The translations under genes and the position numbers were made by a program. DNA of 64,000 nucleotides from Alphaproteobacteria bacterium (GTDB taxonomy: Bacteria; Pseudomonadota; Alphaproteobacteria; Rhizobiales; Rhizobiaceae). The notes beneath the pieces were generated by a model. It was given only the letters and a program-made list of their open reading frames with translations. It was not told where the DNA came from and made no database searches. Shown here in pieces: positions 1-9,406 of the stretch (the first letter of the stretch is position 1; the number at the start of each line of letters is the position of its first letter). The stretch is taken from the NCBI GenBank assembly GCA_024742485.1, contig JANSYK010000001.1:2356001-2420000 (forward strand), in the 5' to 3' direction.

Positions 1-2
1 GG

Positions 3-1385
3 TCCGGCAAATCGACCCTTGTCAAGATGTTGAGCGGTGTCGTGCAACCGACAACCGGCTCAATGTCGCTGAACGGGCAAAACGCCGTTTTCAAATCGCC
101 GCGTGACGCTTTCGAGGCCAATGTCGTCACCGTTCATCAGGAACTCAGCCTGGTCCCCGAACTCTCGGTGGCGGAGAACATATTCCTCGGCCGCCTGCCG
201 AAACGCACAATATTCGGGATCGACAGGATCGACTGGAAGTCGGCCTTCAGAAAAACGGGCGATCTGCTGGACAGGATGGGTCTGGATATCGATCCGGCCA
301 CGCAAATCAAGACCTTGAGCGTCGGCCAGCAGCAGACGATCGAAATCGCCAAGGCGATGTCCTTCGATCCGGCCCTGCTGTTGCTGGACGAACCGACATC
401 CGCCCTTGCCTCCAAGGAAGTCGAAATGCTGTTCACGCTGCTTCGCACCCTCAAGGAGCGCGGCGTGACCATGATGTATATCTCCCACCGCTTGTCTGAA
501 CTGGCTGAAATCGCCGATACGGTCACGGTGCTGCGCGACGGTCATCACATTGCATCGGTCGAAATGGCACAATCATCCAGCCAGGAGATTGTTGGCATGA
601 TGTTCGGTGACGTGGCCCGCGCAATACGGCCGGCCCGGACCGCGAGAACAGGATCCGGGGATCCCATCTTGCAGGTGCGCAATCTGACCCGCGAACACGC
701 CTTTGACGATATCAGCTTTGATCTGCATCCCGGAGAAGTGCTGGGAATAGCGGGCATGCTGGGTGCCGGACGAACGGAACTGCTGCGCGGCATTTTTGGC
801 GCCGATCCGGTCGACAGCGGCGAAATCATCGTCGATGGGCAAAAGGTGGAGGCCCCGTCACCCCGGACCACAACCGGACTGGGTCTTGGCTACACGCCGG
901 AAAACCGCAAGGAGGTCGGACTGGTCCAGGACCATTCCATTCACAACAATCTGTCGATGGCGAGTCTGCGCAAAAACGCACCAGGCGGCTTCATCACCAA
1001 ATCGGCCGAACGGCCGGGTGTCGAAAAGCAGATTGAACAATTGCACATCAAGGTCGATGGCTCCGATGACCCGGTGTCGTCCTTGAGCGGCGGCAATCAG
1101 CAGAAGGTTGTCATCGGCAACTGGCTGAACACCGATCCCAAGATCATGTTTTTCGACGAGCCCAGCCGCGGCGTCGATGTCCACGCCAAGCAACAGATCT
1201 TCCAGATCATTTGGGAGCAGGCCGACAAGGGTTTGAGTTCCATTTTCGTTTCGACGGAACTGGAGGAACTGCTCGATGTGTGCGATCGCATCCTGATCAT
1301 GAAGGACGGTCGACTGGAAGGTGAACTCGACCCGGCAAAGACCGATCTCACTCAACTCTACGCCGCCTGCATGGAGGGGCTTTGA
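3..1385 (+). CDS. Sugar ABC transporter ATP-binding protein (RbsA/MglA type, two ATPase domains), 5' end truncated by window
   Basis: Frame open from window start with partial Walker A SGKSTLVKMLSG; LSVGQQQ and LSGGNQQK signatures; LLLLDEPTSAL. Confidence 0.95.
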   Translation, partial: SGKSTLVKMLSGVVQPTTGSMSLNGQNAVFKSPRDAFEANVVTVHQELSLVPELSVAENIFLGRLPKRTIFGIDRIDWKSAFRKTGDLLDRMGLDIDPATQIKTLSVGQQQTIEIAKAMSFDPALLLLDEPTSALASKEVEMLFTLLRTLKERGVTMMYISHRLSELAEIADTVTVLRDGHHIASVEMAQSSSQEIVGMMFGDVARAIRPARTARTGSGDPILQVRNLTREHAFDDISFDLHPGEVLGIAGMLGAGRTELLRGIFGADPVDSGEIIVDGQKVEAPSPRTTTGLGLGYTPENRKEVGLVQDHSIHNNLSMASLRKNAPGGFITKSAERPGVEKQIEQLHIKVDGSDDPVSSLSGGNQQKVVIGNWLNTDPKIMFFDEPSRGVDVHAKQQIFQIIWEQADKGLSSIFVSTELEELLDVCDRILIMKDGRLEGELDPAKTDLTQLYAACMEGL

Positions 1386-2344
1386 TGCAGCTCGCCCAAT
1401 TCTTCCGACGCCATCCGATGGAAATCATCCTGGTGGCGATGTATCTCTATCTCATGGCGGCAGCGCCGGGTTTTGCCACGCTCGACAACCAGTTCAACGT
1501 GCTGCGCAACGTCACGATGCAGGGCATCATTGCCTTCGGCATGACGATGATCATTATCTCGGGCGAGATTGATCTGTCGATCGGCTCGGGTGTTGCATTC
1601 GCCGGCTGCGTGACCGCCTGGTTTACCCGCGAGCTGACACCCTTTACCGGTGCCTATACGGCTATCGCGATCGGCGCCGTCGCGGCCATGGTGATCATGT
1701 TCTGTGTTGGCGTTTTCACCGGCAAGTTGCGCCAGCATTTCAACATGCCAACCTTCATCACCACCCTCGGCCTGCTGACCGTCCTGTCGGGCGCTGCCAA
1801 TCTGATCACCGGCGGATTTCCGATCACCAGCTTTCCCTACCAGTTCAACTTCCTCGGTTCGGGCTTCCTGTTCGGCATCCCCTTCCCGGTCTATATCTTT
1901 GTCGCCGTCTTCGGCTTCGTCTACTTCCTGATGAACTACACCAGTTTCGGCCGATCCATTTATGCCGTCGGCGGCAATCTCGAAGCGGCGCGGCTGTCGG
2001 GGATTGATGTCTGGAGGACCAAAACGCTGGCGTTCGGCATCACCGGTGTTTTTACGGCCATTGCCGGCATTTTGATCGCATCGCAGATTCTGTCCGGCAG
2101 TGCCAGTGCTGCGCGCGGCTGGGAGCTCGACGTCATTTCGGCGGTCATCATCGGCGGCACCAGCCTGTTCGGTGGAAAGGGGTCGATCCGCGGCACCCTG
2201 ATCGGGGTGCTGTTCCTGGGCGTGATCGTCAACGGAATGACGCTTTTGAATGTCAGCGAATACTGGCAATATGTGGTGCGCGGCATGCTGATCATCAGCG
2301 CGGTGCTGTTGAACCATGCGCTGGAAAAGAGCGCCAAGACCTGA
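1382..2344 (+). CDS. Sugar ABC transporter permease (RbsC type)
   Basis: Hydrophobic protein with GGEIDLSIGS-like motif (SGEIDLSIGSGVAF) and GGTSLFGGKGS; overlaps the ATPase stop codon. Confidence 0.93.
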   Translation: MMQLAQFFRRHPMEIILVAMYLYLMAAAPGFATLDNQFNVLRNVTMQGIIAFGMTMIIISGEIDLSIGSGVAFAGCVTAWFTRELTPFTGAYTAIAIGAVAAMVIMFCVGVFTGKLRQHFNMPTFITTLGLLTVLSGAANLITGGFPITSFPYQFNFLGSGFLFGIPFPVYIFVAVFGFVYFLMNYTSFGRSIYAVGGNLEAARLSGIDVWRTKTLAFGITGVFTAIAGILIASQILSGSASAARGWELDVISAVIIGGTSLFGGKGSIRGTLIGVLFLGVIVNGMTLLNVSEYWQYVVRGMLIISAVLLNHALEKSAKT

Positions 2345-2354
2345 GGGGTGCATC

Positions 2355-3254
2355 ATGTCCAACGAGATCATCACCTGCCTGGCGCCAACCGGCGATCTGT
2401 GCGGCGAGGCGGCCACATGGTCGGCCGACGAAAACCGAATTTACTGGGTCGATATCAACCGGTTCCTGCTCCACCGGATGGACCTTGAGAGCCGGGCTGT
2501 CACCAGTCATCTGTTCGATGAACCGGTTGTTGCGCTGTCGCTGACCGATGAAGACGGAAAACTGCTGGTCACACTGGGCTCAAAGCTCGTCTATATTGTC
2601 GTCGGCACGGATGAACGCATCGATCTGGGCATCACGCTGCCTGGATCGCCCGATGTCCGTTTTAATGACGGCCGGACGGATCCGAACGGAACATTCTGGG
2701 TTGGATCCATGGCCAACAATGTCGGTCCGCATGGCGAGAATCTCGATGTGCGGGACGGGATGGGAAAACTGTTCCGCTGGCGCATCGGCGGCGCGCTGGA
2801 GGAATTCGAAAGCGGCATCGGCATATCCAATACACTTTGCTGGGCGCCGGACGGCAAGACCTTCTATTTCGGTGACACGTTGAAGAACGAGATACGCGCC
2901 TACCCTTATGATTTGGGCACTGGTGACATCGGACCCGGCACACCACATTTTTCGGACTTCGATCGTGGGTTGCCGGACGGCTCGACGATTGACCGCGACG
3001 GCTTCATCTGGAATTGCCGGTTCGGTGGCGGTTGCATCGTGCGCATAGCGCCGGATGGATCGGTTGACCGCATCATCGAGATGCCTGTCAAGAACATCAC
3101 GACCTGCACCTTTGGCGGGCCGGATCTTTCAACGCTCTTTGTCACCACCGCCAGCACCGCCAAAGCAGAAACGGACCGGCTTGCCGGCAGTCTCTTCGCC
3201 ATTCGGACCGAGACCGCCGGCCTGCCCGAAAACCGTTTTCGGACCGGCGGCTGA
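2355..3254 (+). CDS. SMP-30/gluconolactonase/LRE family protein
   Basis: GEAATWSADENRIYWVDI, RFNDGRTDPNGTFWVGSM, PDGSTIDRDGFIWNCRFGGG typical of SMP-30 family. Confidence 0.92.
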   Translation: MSNEIITCLAPTGDLCGEAATWSADENRIYWVDINRFLLHRMDLESRAVTSHLFDEPVVALSLTDEDGKLLVTLGSKLVYIVVGTDERIDLGITLPGSPDVRFNDGRTDPNGTFWVGSMANNVGPHGENLDVRDGMGKLFRWRIGGALEEFESGIGISNTLCWAPDGKTFYFGDTLKNEIRAYPYDLGTGDIGPGTPHFSDFDRGLPDGSTIDRDGFIWNCRFGGGCIVRIAPDGSVDRIIEMPVKNITTCTFGGPDLSTLFVTTASTAKAETDRLAGSLFAIRTETAGLPENRFRTGG

Positions 3255-3278
3255 CGGTCTGCGCGAGGCAGCAGCAAA

Positions 3279-4295
3279 TTGACCTGGACCATTGAATGGG
3301 ACGGTGGCCATGGCCAGATCGAGCCACTGGCCGGCATGCTGGGACCGGTCTGGTTCTCACTGCCATCAGGTCGCAGCATACAGCCCTTTGCCATTGCGCC
3401 CTGGTCGGATGACGATACCCCCGAACACGATGAACTGCCGCCGATTCTCAAACGGTTGCGCGGCGAATGGCCGTGTGTTCCGTTCGGAGTGCCTGACGCA
3501 CGCACAGATCTGCCCGGCCATTGGCTGGAGGGCTTGGATACCGGCAGGAACCCGCCGGACGACTTCATCCACGGATTCAGCTCGAACCATGATTGGGAAT
3601 TGGTCACGGCAAAACCGGGCGCAATCACCATCAAGATCGACTATCCCGAGACGCATCCGGTCCGGCGCCTGACCCGAACCATTCGCGGCCACGCCGGACG
3701 AGCACAACTGGACATTTCGTTGAAGATCGAAACCCGACAGCGCATGGCGCTGCCAGTGGGGCTTCATCCGGTTTTCGCCCTGCCGGCCAGTTCTGGCGGT
3801 GCGGTTCTTGAATTCAGCGGTTTGGGATCCGTTCACAGTTACCCGGTTGATACGGAAGCAGGTGTCTCGGTCATCGAACCCGACCAGCGGGCAGAAGGCC
3901 TGGACGGTCTGAAGGTCAAGGCGGGTGGAACGCTGGACGCGTCACGGTTGCCCCTGCCCCATGCTGCCGAAGAGCTGCTTCTTGTCGAGGGTCATGGCGG
4001 CCGGGCGATCCTGCGCAATGAAGACGAAGGATACCAGACACAACTCACCTGGGACGAAAGTGTCTTCCCATCCTGCCTGTTGTGGATTTCAAATGGCGGC
4101 CGGACGGCCTATCCCTGGAACGGACGCTTCAATGCCATCGGTATCGAACCCGTGGCCGCGGCCTTCGATTTGGGTCATGCACACAGTCTGAACGATCAAA
4201 ATCCACTGCGCCGTGCGGGCCTTGAAACGGCACTCCACCTGTCACCGGACCGACCGTTTGAAACGAATTACAGCATTGCGCTGTCCGATCTGTAA
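3279..4295 (+). CDS. Aldose 1-epimerase family protein (probable TTG start)
   Basis: HGFSSNHDWEL, LPVGLHPVFALP, YPWNGRFNAIGIEP, consistent with galactose mutarotase-like fold; adjacent to lactonase. Confidence 0.75.
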   Translation: MTWTIEWDGGHGQIEPLAGMLGPVWFSLPSGRSIQPFAIAPWSDDDTPEHDELPPILKRLRGEWPCVPFGVPDARTDLPGHWLEGLDTGRNPPDDFIHGFSSNHDWELVTAKPGAITIKIDYPETHPVRRLTRTIRGHAGRAQLDISLKIETRQRMALPVGLHPVFALPASSGGAVLEFSGLGSVHSYPVDTEAGVSVIEPDQRAEGLDGLKVKAGGTLDASRLPLPHAAEELLLVEGHGGRAILRNEDEGYQTQLTWDESVFPSCLLWISNGGRTAYPWNGRFNAIGIEPVAAAFDLGHAHSLNDQNPLRRAGLETALHLSPDRPFETNYSIALSDL

Positions 4296-4513
4296 TTGGG
4301 ACTGAACTCCGCTGAAGAGATGTACAATTCGGTTCCGTCCGGCTGAAGCAAATGGGCCTGAAATCCGGACTCCGGAATGAATACAATCTGGATCCGTCCG
4401 CAAAGTCGGACGCCATTCGCGCCAGCATTTGTTCCGGTTTCATTGCGCGCTGTCGCAATCCGGCCTAAATTGTCAGGCAATCGGAGACGATTCGACCTTC
4501 GCAACCTGCAAAA

Positions 4514-5179
4514 ATGGACCCTTCAATGCTTCGCAAACCGGCATGGAAAACGGCGGCGATCACAGGCGGATTACTGGCCCTGTCGACAGGCCTTGCAAAC
4601 GCCCATCCGCATGTTTTTGCCCAGGCGCGGCTGGAAGTGGTCATCGGCAAAGACGGAGATGTGGAGGCGCTGCGCCATATCTGGCGATTTGACGAGCTGT
4701 TTTCATCGACGGTCCTTCTTGAATTCGACGCCAACGCCAATCTCAAGCTGGAAGCCGATGAGCTGGAAGCCGTTGGCAATGTCGTCAAGGATTCACTGGC
4801 CGACTTCAATTATTACACATCCGTCATGGCCGATGGGAAAGATGTGCAGGTCAATCCTCCCGACCGGATCAATGTGGATTTTCAGGACCAGCAGCTTCTG
4901 ATGTTTTTTTCCGTCTCGCCTGCAAAGGCCATGCCCTTGACGGGAACGCTGAGTTTCGGCGCTTACGATCCGACCATGTATGCGGCACTGGATTTCATGA
5001 GCGATGATGATCTGGTGATCGACGGATCGGCGCAGGCCTGCAGCAGTGCAGTTGTTCGGCCTGATCCCGATGAAGTTCTGGCGCAAAACCAGCAATCGCT
5101 GACCGAGGCTTTTTTCAACGATCCGGGCGGCAACGATATTTCCAAATTCTTCGCCACGAGACTAGAGCTGACATGCTGA
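4514..5179 (+). CDS. DUF1007 family protein
   Basis: Signal-like N-terminus then AHPHVFAQARLEVVIGKDGDVEALRHIWRFDELFS, typical of DUF1007. Confidence 0.85.
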   Translation: MDPSMLRKPAWKTAAITGGLLALSTGLANAHPHVFAQARLEVVIGKDGDVEALRHIWRFDELFSSTVLLEFDANANLKLEADELEAVGNVVKDSLADFNYYTSVMADGKDVQVNPPDRINVDFQDQQLLMFFSVSPAKAMPLTGTLSFGAYDPTMYAALDFMSDDDLVIDGSAQACSSAVVRPDPDEVLAQNQQSLTEAFFNDPGGNDISKFFATRLELTC

Positions 5180-6165
5180 CTGGCGGTACGCGCCGGATTC
5201 ACCTGCTGATCGTTGCCGGCCTTGTCCTGATCGCGCTGCCGGGCCTGGCCCTGGCCCAATCGCCACTCGGCATTGGCGCAGCGGAACCGGCGTTTGACAG
5301 TTCCGGGCTTTTCGGTGGCGTTTTCAACTGGATCAATTCTCAACAGCAATCCTTCTATCGAGCCCTTTCGGGCGCGGTCAAGGAGATGCGCGAGGACCCC
5401 GCAAAGCTGTGGACCCTTGTCGGGCTATCATTTGCCTATGGCGTCTTTCATGCGGCCGGTCCCGGGCACGGCAAGGCTGTGATTTCCTCCTATGTTATCG
5501 CCAATGAGCAGACATTGCGACGTGGGATCACCATATCCTTCATGGCCGCTTTCATGCAGGGTGCAGTGGCAATCCTGATCGTCGGCGTGACCTATCTGGC
5601 ATTGCGGGGCACCGGCATTTCCATGACACGGGCAACGCACACGCTGGAAATCGCCAGCTATGCATTGATTGCCGGGTTCGGCGGTTGGCTGCTGTTTCGC
5701 AAATTGCGGCCGAAAACGCGGCACGCGCACCATCACCATGAACACATACACGACCACGACCATCACCATCATGTCGGACCAGACGGCGTGTGTGAAAGCT
5801 GCGGCCATTCGCATGCACCGGATCCGGCACAAATCAGCGGCGCTAAACTTGAACTGCGCGAAGCATGGTCAGCCATCGTTGCCATCGGCCTGCGCCCCTG
5901 TTCAGGCGCTTTGATCGTTCTGAGCTTCGCGCTCTTGAACGGGCTTTACCTCGGCGGATTCCTGTCGGTTACCGCCATGTCGATCGGCACGGCCATCACG
6001 GTGTCGATCCTTGCGACGCTGGCAGTTGTTGCCAAAGGGGCGGCTGTGCGTCTGGCCAACAGCGAATCCGCTGCAGCACGCATCACGGGTGGAATCGAAA
6101 TTCTTGGAGCTGCATCGGTTCTTGTATTGGGTCTGGTGTTGCTGTTTGCAGCGCTTCAGGCTTAA
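5173..6165 (+). CDS. Nickel/cobalt efflux transporter (RcnA-like)
   Basis: HAAGPGHGKAVISSYVIA motif, His-rich loop HAHHHHEHIHDHDHHHH, GLRPCSGALIVL. Confidence 0.9.
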   Translation: MLTGGTRRIHLLIVAGLVLIALPGLALAQSPLGIGAAEPAFDSSGLFGGVFNWINSQQQSFYRALSGAVKEMREDPAKLWTLVGLSFAYGVFHAAGPGHGKAVISSYVIANEQTLRRGITISFMAAFMQGAVAILIVGVTYLALRGTGISMTRATHTLEIASYALIAGFGGWLLFRKLRPKTRHAHHHHEHIHDHDHHHHVGPDGVCESCGHSHAPDPAQISGAKLELREAWSAIVAIGLRPCSGALIVLSFALLNGLYLGGFLSVTAMSIGTAITVSILATLAVVAKGAAVRLANSESAAARITGGIEILGAASVLVLGLVLLFAALQA

Positions 6166-6237
6166 CACGCGAACCCTGCCGACCAATCAGCAAGAATGAC
6201 TTTAACGGGTCCTGACCTTGGGAAAGGGAACATCACG

Positions 6238-6999
6238 ATGATCGATTTGAACAACAAGACAGCACTGGTCAAGGGCGCAAGTCGCGGCATCGGCGCCGCA
6301 ACGGCAAGACGGCTGGCGCAATATGGTGCCAATGTCGTGCTGGCTGCGCGCACCAGAAATGACATTGAGGCCGTTGCCCAGGAAATCAGGGATGCCGGCG
6401 GAACCGCCGAGGCCATCGTCTGCGACGTTGCGAATTATGCGGATGTGCAAGCGGCCGTCGACCATTGTGTTTCAACATTCGGGCGGCTCGACATCCTGGT
6501 GAACAATGCCGGATTGATCGAACCGATTGCCCGCATTGCCGACAGCGATCCCGACCATTGGGGTCGGGTCGCCGACGTCAATTACAAGGGTGTCTATTAC
6601 GGCATGCGGGCCGCCATTCCGGTGATGGAAAAGCAGGGCAGTGGCGTCATTATCAACATCAGTTCCGGTGCTGCAACCGGAGCTCTGGAAGGCTGGAGCC
6701 ACTATTGCTCGTCCAAGGCGGCCGCTCTGTCTCTGACCCGCTGCGCCGACAAGGAATATGCCGACAGCGGTATTCGCGTTGTCGGCCTCAGCCCCGGAAC
6801 CGTCGCGACAGAAATGCAGGTCGCAATCAAGGCCTCCGGGATCAATCCGGTCAGCCAGTTGGATCCGTCGGCGCATATCCCGCCGGAATGGGCGGCTGAA
6901 GCCGTCGCGTGGCTGTGCACCGATGCCGGCGCGCCCTATGCCGGGACGGATTTTTCCATCAAGACCGATGAGGGCAGAGCTCTGGTCGGGCTGGTCTAG
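6238..6999 (+). CDS. SDR family oxidoreductase
   Basis: KGASRGIGAATARRLA (TGxxxGIG variant), NNAG, YCSSKAA catalytic motif. Confidence 0.93.
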   Translation: MIDLNNKTALVKGASRGIGAATARRLAQYGANVVLAARTRNDIEAVAQEIRDAGGTAEAIVCDVANYADVQAAVDHCVSTFGRLDILVNNAGLIEPIARIADSDPDHWGRVADVNYKGVYYGMRAAIPVMEKQGSGVIINISSGAATGALEGWSHYCSSKAAALSLTRCADKEYADSGIRVVGLSPGTVATEMQVAIKASGINPVSQLDPSAHIPPEWAAEAVAWLCTDAGAPYAGTDFSIKTDEGRALVGLV

Positions 7000-7110
7000 A
7001 CCGTTTCACGTTTTGCCGGAAACATCACAAGTGCGGCGACCGAAAGAGGCGCTGGTGCATTCGGGTTTCGCGTTTGCCGTCAATACCCGAACAGTTCCGA
7101 TCCGCAGACC

Positions 7111-7707
7111 TCAGGTTGCCGGTGCTGTCCGCCCGCGCATGAGATTGGTCCAGATCCGATAGGTTTCCAGCGCCGCCAGCGGAACGAAATGTACCAATGC
7201 CGGCCCAAAATCATTGTGAATGAACATCCAGTGCAGCAGCGTCGCAACGGCCGCGACATAAACAAATCGCTGCAGGGTTTTCCAGCTGGAACCCATGGTC
7301 CTGACGGACATGGCATTGGACGTAGCCGCCAGCGGCACGAAGATCAGAAAGGCGATCCAGCCGGTCCATATCCCGAATTTGGTGACATCTGCCATCACCG
7401 CCGACAGTGACCCGAGGTCAATCAGATAATAAAGCGTGTGAAGTGCCGCATATCCGAAGGCCGCCACGCCAAGGTAACGTCTTCTTTTCATCAGCCACGC
7501 AATCCACCGCGCCGACGGAAACAGCATGCGCAGCGGTGTCAGGATCATGGCGATGATCATGAAACGGGCTGCAAACTCTCCGGTCGGATGAAGCAGCGGC
7601 TCCAGGCTGTTGCCACTGAAGGCTCCGGCTATCATTCCGATGGAGGGAAGAGCCAGGATCGCCCAGAAAAAAACCGGTGCATTCAAGATTGTTCGAAGTG
7701 CCGTCAT
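7111..7707 (-). CDS. MsrQ-like / ferric reductase-like heme-binding membrane protein
   Basis: Multi-TM with RRRYLGVAAFGYAALHTLYYL and LHWMFIHND histidines typical of MsrQ/FRD. Confidence 0.8.
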   Translation of the reverse strand: MTALRTILNAPVFFWAILALPSIGMIAGAFSGNSLEPLLHPTGEFAARFMIIAMILTPLRMLFPSARWIAWLMKRRRYLGVAAFGYAALHTLYYLIDLGSLSAVMADVTKFGIWTGWIAFLIFVPLAATSNAMSVRTMGSSWKTLQRFVYVAAVATLLHWMFIHNDFGPALVHFVPLAALETYRIWTNLMRGRTAPAT

Positions 7708-7824
7708 GATCAAATCTCCCGATCCCGAAAGATATGGACGGCCATTTCCGAGCACGCAATATCGGTTGCCCGAACTTTACCTTAGGGAAACACAAAATAC
7801 CAACGGCCGCCTGGGCCGACGGAT

Positions 7825-8040
7825 CTACGAACCGCTGTGTTTGCGTTGCTGGTAGCGGCTGCGCAACCAGAAGATTGCAAAAAAACCCAGGATGAAAATC
7901 ACCGTGGCAGCGTAACCGAGCCAGGGAGAGATGTCGCCAAGCGCAATCACGATGCCGGGCATCGCCAGAAACACCACAGCCACCACCACCAGGATGATCG
8001 CCGCCGCGATTGCCGCTTTCCTTGTACTGTTGTCCGACAC
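7825..8040 (-). CDS. Small two-TM membrane protein, function unknown
   Basis: 71-aa ORF with two hydrophobic segments; fits intergenic space. Confidence 0.5.
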   Translation of the reverse strand: MSDNSTRKAAIAAAIILVVVAVVFLAMPGIVIALGDISPWLGYAATVIFILGFFAIFWLRSRYQQRKHSGS

Positions 8041-8191
8041 GATGTTGCTCCTGGCGAGTTTTCGATTTCCCTAAACTAGGTAGGTGTACCCTGGGAGACA
8101 AGCGATCCCCTCGCCTTGACCCGAAGATTGAAATGAAACACGCAATGGGCCATGAATGCGCCGACAATACCGATCACGAGGGGATAACACT

Positions 8192-9388
8192 TTGCAAACA
8201 GTCGCAGCATTCGATCGCATGGGAGAGGAAAACGCCTTTGCGGTGCTCGCACGCGCCGCAGCACTTCAGGCCACCGGCCGAGACATCGTCAATCTGGGAA
8301 TTGGGCAGCCGGATTTTTCGACCCCTCCGCATATCGTCGAAGCCGCCATCAAGGCGCTGCGGGATGGCCAGCACGGCTATACACCGGCCACCGGCCTGCC
8401 GGCGACTCGCGAAGCCGTTGCAAGACGTACCCTGTCGTTGACCGGCGTCGAAATATCACCTGATGAGGTGATGATCATGCCGGGTGGCAAACCGACCATG
8501 TTTGCCGCAATCACCCTGTTTGGAGAACCGGGCGCGGAGATCCTCTATCCCGATCCCGGCTTCCCGATCTATCGCTCGATGATTGACTGCACCGGTGCCC
8601 GGGCCGTGCCGGTTCCCATCCGTGAAGAAAACGGATTTGCCTTTTCAGCCGAGGAAACCCTGTCGAAAATCACGCCGAAAACGCGGCTTTTGATCATCAA
8701 TTCTCCGGCCAATCCAACGGGTGGTGTGACACCACGTACCGAGATCGAAAAACTGGTCGCCGGCCTTGCGGATTTCCCAGAGGTCGCCATCCTGTCGGAC
8801 GAGATTTACGACGTCATGACCTATGATGGTGAGCGTCATACATCGCTCCTGACATTTCCGGACATTCGCAATCGCCTCATCGTTCTCAATGGCTGGTCGA
8901 AAACATGGGCGATGACCGGTTGGCGGATGGGTTGGTCGATCTGGCCGACTGGACCGGAAGGCGGCAATCTCTACGACAAGGTGCGCAAACTCGCCGTCAA
9001 CTGCTGGTCCTGTGTCAACACACCCAGCCAGTTTGCGGGCATTGCCGCCATTGACGGTCCGCAGGACCGGGTGGACGAGATGCTGACTGCCTTCGACAGC
9101 CGGAGAAAACTCGTTGTCGAAAGGCTCAACGCAATCCCCGGTATTCGCTGCGCAACGCCCAAGGGTGCGTTCTACGCCTTCCCCAACATCGCCGATCTTG
9201 GAATCAAGGCCAAGGTACTGGCTTCGCGGCTGCTCGAGGAAAAAGGTGTTGCGCTGGTCGGCGGTCCGGATTTCGGTGAATTCGGCGAGGGCTATATTCG
9301 CCTTTCCTGCGCCGCCTCCGAAGAACGCATCGAAGAAGCGATCAGCCGTATCGCGGAATTCGTCGAAGAGGAATCGGGCGGCCGGTAA
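8192..9388 (+). CDS. Pyridoxal phosphate-dependent aminotransferase class I/II (start uncertain; ORF opens at 8156)
   Basis: NLGIGQPDF, NSPANPTGGVTP, LNGWSKTWAMTGWRMGW (PLP lysine region). Confidence 0.93.
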   Translation: MQTVAAFDRMGEENAFAVLARAAALQATGRDIVNLGIGQPDFSTPPHIVEAAIKALRDGQHGYTPATGLPATREAVARRTLSLTGVEISPDEVMIMPGGKPTMFAAITLFGEPGAEILYPDPGFPIYRSMIDCTGARAVPVPIREENGFAFSAEETLSKITPKTRLLIINSPANPTGGVTPRTEIEKLVAGLADFPEVAILSDEIYDVMTYDGERHTSLLTFPDIRNRLIVLNGWSKTWAMTGWRMGWSIWPTGPEGGNLYDKVRKLAVNCWSCVNTPSQFAGIAAIDGPQDRVDEMLTAFDSRRKLVVERLNAIPGIRCATPKGAFYAFPNIADLGIKAKVLASRLLEEKGVALVGGPDFGEFGEGYIRLSCAASEERIEEAISRIAEFVEEESGGR

Positions 9389-9406
9389 CAGCCGCCCCGA
9401 ATGTGA

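Noticed and set aside
1358-2416. 352-aa ORF antisense to the RbsC-type permease
   Set aside because: Antisense artefact rich in Asp/His/Gln; permease motifs explain this region.
5720-5780. CAC/CAT-rich tract that might look like a simple repeat
   Set aside because: It is coding sequence for the His-rich metal-binding loop of the RcnA-like exporter.
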